64,000 nt of DNA from Pelodera strongyloides (taxonomy: Eukaryota > Nematoda > Chromadorea > Rhabditida > Rhabditidae): contig JAANDG010000260.1 in the NCBI GenBank assembly GCA_036852015.1, forward strand, positions 1-64,000. Reading direction: 5' to 3'. Made by a program: the position numbers and the translations under genes. The notes under the pieces were generated by a model. It had not been told where the DNA came from and made no database searches. It was given only the letters and a program-made list of their open reading frames with translations. Of this stretch, positions 57,312 to 64,000 are shown in pieces. Within the stretch, counting starts at the first letter, position 1. Every line of letters starts with the position of its first letter.

Positions 57312-57461
57312 GCCCGTATTCTCGGGTCGACGGAAACGTTCCGTTTGGGAAATCCTCTGTATGCAAATTTCTCGACTATCTAGACTAGCTGGAGGAAAAA
57401 TTTGCATACGAATGAGCTCCCAAACCAAACGGAACATTCCCGTCGACCCGAGAATACGGGC
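57312..57461. mobile_element. 150-bp inverted-repeat element with TA flanks
   Basis: Left GCCCGTATTCTCGGGTCGAC and right GTCGACCCGAGAATACGGGC are perfect inverted repeats. The pairing continues with imperfections through CGTTCCGTTTGG and ATGCAAATTT. Bordered by TA (57310-57311, 57462-57463). It lies 67 bp after the stop of the 324-aa gene, probably within its 3' UTR. Confidence 0.9.
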
Positions 57462-58839
57462 TAATTATGTAGTTGTAGGTTGTAGCTCTAATCAATTTTG
57501 TAAACATGTTAGGGCTACTGTAGCAGGAAGCAGGAGCACATAGCTCTCCTGGTTCAAAAGACCAAATGAGGATATATATATGTACCTCTGTGGATTATGA
57601 CCTGATTACAGGTTCTCAGCCCTTTATGTAAGTTTCGTCGTACATTCGTAAGTTTACGTAAGTGGTTGCACAATAATGTTATGTATATAGAAATGTACAA
57701 CATTCTCTCACATGTATGTCCCTGTATGACTCAGATATCATTTAAACTAACATAGTACTATGCGCGGTTTTAGTGTTTTACGTTTTACTCCTTCTGACTG
57801 AGGCTTACGCCTTGCTTAGTTGGGTTTACGCTGACTCTCTATGCTTCTTTGTTTCTTACATATCAAACCCCATTTTTGCATCATTTGTCGATTGTTGCTG
57901 AAGTTTGTTGATCTGTTCCATATTGAAAATCAATCTTACACTATACACTATTGTACGTAAGTCAGTCGGTAAGATTTGAATTTCAAGCGTGCAGAGTGTA
58001 AATCCATGATTTATCTTCAATATTAGTTTATGTAAACCATGGAAACCATTCAAGTCTACATTAGTTATCAATGCCTGAAATAACTTTGAAATTAAACTAA
58101 TATCTTGTTACGGAAATCATCTCGGGTTTTCCGGAAAATATAGCACGCAGTATCACCTTATAGTGTAGTTCGTAACACTTTAAAAAGAAGCTAATAACGT
58201 TGGTAACGAGACGGTAACGGCTACAGTATCACGTTAGTATCAAGTTATCAAGCTATTCTCGTCTTAGAGTTTTCTTTTAGTCTAAACATTTTCTGCATTG
58301 ATAAGATAAGTGCAACTAAGGAATAGTGCCAAACAAAAAGCGCTTACACACCAAACATTTGTTTCTTTCCTTTTTTCTTCCTTCTATTTTCGATCACTTT
58401 CATAATCAATGTGAAACGGGTCATATTTCAATCAATAAACGTATTTTCAAATCTGGCTCTCTGTCTGAGTGATTTGCTATGTTTGTACAGGCTTGTTTTA
58501 TATCGATTTGATGCTTTACACGGCCGTTCGGAATATATGGATACTATTTTCTGTAGATTATATGTCGGTAGTAGTAGTCGAAGCATAAGTCTAATAGTTT
58601 CTAGTTTTTACTTCGCTTCACAGTCGTCTGGTGGAGCCAACAACTCAACAGTTACGGTTTTTTCTGTAGCTCTGTGTTATGCGTATTTGAGATTCATGCT
58701 AATTTCTTTAATCACAAGTATGGGCTTTTTTTGTTATAAATTAGCAAAGCAGCCTAATTTTACATATGCAAAAAAGGGAGATCCAGTCTCGGCCTTCCGT
58801 TCACCGAAATTTGTCTATACTGGGGTTTCCACACACGAA

Positions 58840-59105
58840 AGTTGGCGTGCAAGCGGTAACCTTACGGCGTGCAAAGTCCATTAGGCAACGTGGTGGCGCG
58901 CAAAAATGCACGCGGAATGGAAATGGCGTGCAGCTTGCCCGCCTTGGGCACGCTTGCATGCCAAAAGCCCGAGACGAAATGGCGTGTGTACAGCGTGCAA
59001 GCGGCAACGTTACGGCGGGCAGCTTGCAGAACCAAACGACGTGCAACTTTTTTCGCCGCTTGCACGCCATAACGTTGCCCTTTAGACGCCAAGTTTCACG
59101 TTGCA
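58840..59105. repeat. GC-rich patch with GCGTGCAAGCGGCAACGT repeats
   Basis: Repeated words GGCGTGCA, GTGCAAGCGG(C/T)AAC and TTACGGCG occur on one strand, then inverted (GCCGCTTGCACGCCATAACG) near 59060. A related motif is at 23960-24075. Confidence 0.65.
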
Positions 59106-59229
59106 ATATCCCAAAAACATGCGTGTTTCTGCCAAAACTAATGTATTTTGGAACTCATCGCAACTATTTAATATGGAGAAATTATAAAAAAAACATTCTC
59201 GTTTAGTTCCAAAATACGATAAATTTTAA

Positions 59230-59720
59230 AGGGAGAGGCCCATGAGAATAAAGTTTTCCTCAATTTATTTGTAAAGAATGTCCGGAATTTCAGAAATATT
59301 ACTGTGAAAACCGCATTGCTTGAAGCCTAGAACTCACAGAGTTATTCCCCGGCATAGGGTTCGGCCTTCGGCCAGGACCCGTAGTCAGAATCAATTCTCT
59401 CGCTTTTAGGGCATTATTGTATTGCAAACGCCTCTTTATAGTTGTAGGAATGATCTTTATTCGTTTGACCATTATTATGTCGAGAAAGAATGCAAATGAA
59501 CGGATATAAACCGTAAAAACGAATTTTGACCTTGCTGACTACGGTACCTAGCCGAACTGTTTGCTGGGGAATAACCTGCGAGTTCGATGCCCAGAGTCCG
59601 CAATGCGATTTTCACAGTAATATTTCTGAAATTCCGGACATTCTGTACAATTAAATTGAGGAAATATTTTTTCTCATGGGCCTTCACAGCTTAACTTCAA
59701 AAAGGGCATACATATTCCCT
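59230..59720. mobile_element. TTAA-flanked inverted-repeat element, 491 bp
   Basis: Left AGGGAGAGGCCCATGAGAA, right TTCTCATGGGCCTTCACAGC..ATTCCCT inverted. Inner arms match over GAATGTCCGGAATTTCAGAA and TATTACTGTGAAAA. TTAA at 59226-59229 and 59721-59724. About 20 bp sits between the right arm match and the right end, so the right terminus carries an insertion. Confidence 0.85.
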
Positions 59721-60451
59721 TTAAGCATACTTGGACACCCCATACAGCATTGACTGAAGTTTTCCTTGTATTTTAAAAATATTCTTTGTATTTTAAAAAT
59801 AGCATCCTTCTGGAATAGGATTCAAGCTATGCGCAAATCAACCGCACAGGTTGACTGAATGCGTGATTTAGAAACCTTCATCTTTGTCTCTTATGTTAGA
59901 TGGCTCAGCTTCGGAGATGTTTTCCTTAATTCATAGCTAAGTTAACTTATTATTATGTGTACAATAGTATTTATTGCAATGCGAATTCAGCCCCTCCAAT
60001 CGCATTGCACTAAACAAGCATCCAAACTACCGTAGTTGGCCTGCTGCGTTGAGAACGCGACCGTGGCCAGACGAAAATAGCTTGAGTTTTCTGGCGCCTA
60101 GACCAATTCTAGTATGATACTATAAGAAATTTTTGATCTTGAAATGAAAGTGACTTGATTTTTCCGATAGTACACATGCTAAATCGAAGCTGGATTTTTC
60201 CTAGCACACTTTTTGACTTGAACTTATCACTTGTTTTCACGTGTTCATTCAACCGCATGCGCAATTACTGTTTGTTTCCACATTATTTTGTTGTTCGTTT
60301 TGCTAAGCGTATCGTTTGCTTTGCCAAGAAAAAAACATATCGTTGCTAAAAACGTTCTATTGGCGATTATTTACAGTTGTGAAGTGAAGAATACTGACCA
60401 AAGCTCAATTGTACTTGAGAATCAACGCTTCCAGTTTCGAGTTTTGCTGTG

Positions 60452-63400
60452 ATGGTAAGTATTTTTATTGCTGAGTTAGCGGCATTGGCGCTCCCCTTTT
60501 ATGTTCTATTGAGACAAAAATCTAATATTTCTCATTTAGGACCGTGGTGGCGGTGGTCGAAATCCAAACAGTGGCTTCCCGCTAGGGCAGAAAAATAGGA
60601 GACGGTATTTTTCTCACAGTTATCCAATCACTTTTGAATGTGCCTGTGTTTCAATTGCTCCCTACTTTTCTTATTTAAAAGTGCTATTGCTGGCTGCTCT
60701 TCTTATTTGCACAGCTTTTCTCTCGGTTTCCACGCAGGCTTTAATTTTACCCGTGTGGTGATTTATGATTTAACTTCATTTCCACACAAACACTTAAAGC
60801 TCACCTGCACGCACACAATCTGTACACTCGACTGCCACACCAGCGAGTAATGAAACGGAAACGATCTCTTGGGGTTTCAACTCGTATCTACGGACGGCGG
60901 CGGACGAAAAACAACCGCTGCAAAGCAACATACAACGTCAGCGTTCGCAATCTCGCCATGATGTTGATGCGTATGTTGTGTTGTGATGATTTATGCCTTA
61001 TCTTTCTTTATATAGGTAATCAGCATGGTTCGGAAAATCCCAGCGTTTTCCAAATCGTCCAAATGTCTGTAAATCACACCCACGCCATGCATAGCAGACG
61101 GGAGAACACATTCTTAGCGAAATGAAAAGTTGCTATATAGAAAAACGCTAGATTTAAAGTAAAGTTTGAGCGAATGTGGTGACTACAATATTTTGAGCCT
61201 AACTGCCTAAGTTCAGACTTGTTTTTTTTTCGGTATTTTGTCACGAGTCACGTAGTGCTAGAGGTGTAGTGTGATGCTTCCGGTATTCCGGTCATGTGGG
61301 AAAACGTTATTTTAACGCGCCGTCCTTTTTTGCTATGCTAGCCGGCTAGCTCACTTTCTGCTATTGTGTTGTGTGATTAGTGAATGATCGAATGATGCAC
61401 TCATAGTTCTTAGTTTTTTTTGGCCCGGTGGCATTCTTTCTGTCGCTACGCTACACTTTTCTTGTGTGTTAAAAACCGGTGCGATGATTTCCACTCGGGG
61501 GATGCTTTGAGATTTTCACGTTGGAGTGAAAATCGATAAACGGCGCCCCTAAAATGGCTCTGGCATGGCAACTCACATGCATATATTTTTTATGATTTGC
61601 ATTTTCACACTGGATGGAATTTACGCGCCAACTGTCTAACTACACTATCCCATATATATGATCGATTCATCATTATGGTATTTTTCGTATCCTTGGTGCG
61701 CAATGGTGTCAGTTTCTTTACTGCGCGGCTGAATACAATTTTCCTTTTAGACGGAATCGGCAGAACAACAATCAGAAGCAGACAAATTGGACGGGACCAT
61801 CAGAGCGATGTGAATTCACCCTGAACACAAGTATTGGGAAAACCGTACGGTCGGACGATTCGAAACGACTAAATGGTACTTTTTCATTAAATTCCATGAT
61901 GTGACCATGTGACGAGTTAGGCATTCAGTGGCGCGGGTTTCTTTCCTTTGTTATTCGTTCCTCTGATACAATATACATCTCGGTTACTATAGTGTTTGTG
62001 CTGTGATTGAAGTAGCGTCTCGGTCTGTCTGACTACAAGTCACACCTTACCTAAAACATTATGTCGATGCTCAGACATTTTCCAACCGGCGTTTGCGTCC
62101 AATGTTTACTTCAGAATTCAAACATACATACTCTGATATGATACTCTAATCTTTTCAGGCCATGATCGTGGTGGTGCCGGTGACTACGCATGGGGCGATT
62201 GCGATCCTGAAAATGATCCACCAAGGTACACTTGATACTTTTGACTAATTATTTGTAGCTGTAGTCGTAGTATTTTGGTCGGCAATGTGAGCGTCTGTTT
62301 TGGTGTCTCTGGTGTTCTTCTGGAGCTATTTTTCTTGTGTGTGGTGGGGGGTTGAAGGAAGTGTGGCATCTCTTGTTCATTCATTGGTGACGAAATAAAG
62401 ATTTCTGCAGGAGTAACCTCCTACTAATGGCTGATCATGGCTGCTTAATGTATGTTTATCATTCGACGTCTAGACTTTGGGAATTACTTTGGAAACGTCA
62501 ACGTTTGCATTATGGCTTTTATTTCAGGATGTCTTCGGGTAGAGGGAGGGGGAGCAGTTTCGTCAACAACCGTCAGTTTGCTGATCGGCCAAGGAGTGGT
62601 CACGGTTTCGGACGTGTCTACTCTAACTCCAGGGATAATATCCGTGAACGAGGAAGTGACAGCGATTCTAGGAGGACGGGGGCTGGTTTGTTATATTATT
62701 TGTTTAATCCTTGGACGCTCCTTTATGTTTTATATTGAATACGTTATTCTGAAAGAACAAAAGAAACTGTGAAAAATGGGACTGAATGCTGGATCACATA
62801 TTATTCGTATTAGATATTAGCTTACTGAAATTTAAACACTGTAAGAACGCATAGAATTTCAGGATTTTATGCTCGGGAACGAAATCAGTATGCATTTCCC
62901 GCCCCGAATGCGGTAATCAACAATGAGCGTCGGCGATCCCCTCAACCAGTGCATCGTGAAAGACATCACCGAGTTCATGACCCACATCGAGCAGAGGGCA
63001 ATATTTGGGAAGCATCGACTAACGAGAATTCCCATTCCCTTAGAGGTAATTGGTTTTTTATTGCTTGGGCAGGACCACCTGGGACTCATCACGAGCCTCA
63101 CTGCACTGGTTCGTTCGTTCGTTGGTGATACATACTGAATTTTCTGATTTCTTATAGCGTGACTCTTATAATTGCACTTCACTGGTTCGTTCGTTCGCTG
63201 GTGATACATGATACATTCTGAGTTTTCTGATTCTGGTTTCTTATAGCGTGACTCTTATAATTATTGTACTTTTCAACTCAACGATGAAATTAAAATGACT
63301 GTATCAGCAGAAGATTTTGTTTCCAGATGAACGGTATGATCAGAACGGTCGCGATCGCAATGAAGGGCAATCCCGAGGCGATTCTACAACACACCACCGT

Positions 63401-63960
63401 TATCGTGATAACGTTGGACATGGACAGGAACGTGAACGGTATGTGATTGTGATTATGTTCTTTCTGATGAGCAAATATCTTTAATGTTTACTTATTCTTT
63501 CTTGTTGTTCGTGTTCGACCCTTGTTTGTTACATGGCTACAACTGGAAGTTAGCTAGAGGACTAGAGTCCTTCTTAGAGGTCTTGGAATTTTTTTTTAGG
63601 TAAGCGTTTTTTTTTTTAATTGCAATGGCGTTTTTAGTGTACACGGACATCGCAGTGATAGGGGCGGGAGCAGGCACTTCCGCCAAGTGGATGAACAACC
63701 ACGGTTAGTTTAACCTATTTTATACACAATTTTGATTATTTCATTTTAATACAGTACTCCTTTTTTTGAGAATCAGCCTAGTGTTGGAAATTGAGTTGAT
63801 TCTGTTAAAAAGTGTGCCCGGTTATATCTAAAGCTACAGAACCAGTCGGTGTACTTATTTCAGACCTCCTCACACTCACAATTCACATACTCGCCATCCT
63901 CAAACTACACGCGGTGGATACGCATTCGAGAATGAGGCATCTGGAACATGTTGGCTTTAG
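60452..63960 (+). CDS. Arg/Gly/His/Asn-rich protein, probably RNA-binding, likely incomplete at 3'
   Basis: Twelve exons in consistent phase: 60452-60454 (ATG only), 60540-60604, 60848-60970 (or from 60800), 61024-61068, 61751-61875, 62159-62225, 62528-62685, 62863-63045, 63073-63108, 63327-63438, 63638-63703 and 63864-63960. The frame gives 359 aa to an in-frame TAG, but a donor at 63951 could continue it beyond the window. Composition is extreme: DRGGGGGRN at the start, SSGRGRGSSF, RDNIRERGSDSDSRR, NERRRSPQPVHRERHHR and RSDRGGSRHF. This is a long disordered region with RG/RGG and RS-like patches, as in RNA-binding proteins and in the N-termini of some germ-granule helicases. No folded domain is visible, so family assignment is not possible. 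Confidence 0.68.
63104..63265 (+). repeat. ~77-bp tandem duplication spanning a splice donor
   Basis: CACTGGTTCGTTCGTTCG..GGTGATACAT..TTTTCTGATT..CTTATAGCGTGACTCTTATAATT occurs twice in a row (from about 63104 and 63179). The first copy starts at the exon 9 donor (ACTG|GTTCG), so the donor itself is duplicated. Confidence 0.85.
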
Positions 63961-64000
63961 TTTACTATTTTTGCAGTACTCCGACCAGTAAACGTAACTT

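Larger units (their letters stand above)
57464..60451. other. Intergenic, no supported gene
   Basis: Contains a GC-rich repeat patch and one large TTAA element. A 157-codon hydrophobic frame (58411-58884) begins without an ATG and runs into the GC-rich repeat, and is not accepted as a gene. Confidence 0.5.

Noticed and set aside
58411..58884. 157-codon hydrophobic + frame, longest in the window
   Set aside because: It starts with GTG, not ATG, has no recognisable receptor motifs, and runs into a GC-rich repeat patch. AT-rich DNA often yields such Leu/Ser/Phe/Tyr-rich frames.
58766..59206. 146-codon + frame and opposite-strand partners
   Set aside because: Made from the repeated GCGTGCAAGCGGC motifs of a GC-rich patch; no conserved features.
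60850..61125. 91-codon + frame across exons 3 and 4 of the RG-rich gene
   Set aside because: The phase that connects exon 2 to exon 5 without stops is a different frame (NETETISWGFN...), so this is a shadow.

Overview
This is a eukaryotic nuclear window, most likely from a nematode. All convincing genes are split by short to medium introns with GT donors and nematode-style TTTCAG or TTTTAG acceptors. Several start codons lie a few bases after an acceptor-like TTT(C/T)AG, as expected for spliced-leader trans-splicing. The tyrosine phosphatase belongs to the type expanded in nematodes. I could not assign a species. No rRNA, CRISPR or bacterial-type operon is present. Gene models were assembled by hand from reading frame and splice phase. 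Every model gives a whole number of codons, but none has been tested against transcripts.

Layout, with all genes on the + strand. 1-570: purine-rich satellite. 1869-2233: tentative 71-aa gene. 4740-5489: fold-back transposon with an 8-bp target duplication. 5565-8138: 6-phosphogluconolactonase (8 exons, 239 aa). 8687-14115: LTV1 ribosome-assembly factor (15 exons, 422 aa). 15872-16340: 54-aa membrane or secreted peptide. 17310-21689: catalytically intact protein tyrosine phosphatase (13 exons, 382 aa). 21690-35566: about 14 kb with no gene I can support, full of small inverted-repeat elements. 35567-41258: rhodopsin-class GPCR of the GnRH/AKH/vasopressin receptor group (11 exons, 402 aa). 45928-50245: unrecognised 161-aa protein with an uncertain 5' end. 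53678-57244: unrecognised 324-aa protein with a C-terminal membrane anchor (7 exons). 60452-63960 or beyond: Arg/Gly/His/Asn-rich protein, probably continuing past the window.

The genes do not form an obvious pathway: pentose-phosphate metabolism, 40S ribosome biogenesis, tyrosine dephosphorylation and peptide-hormone signalling. What organises the window is the repeat landscape. At least three families of short inverted-repeat elements end at TTAA. Another family of GC-rich elements ends in CACTGACGAAACT next to TA. There are two tRNA-like SINE heads, and a ~110-bp dispersed repeat with four copies. At 48.7-49.6 kb three TTAA elements lie end to end and share their TTAA boundaries. No transposase gene was found, so all these elements look non-autonomous.
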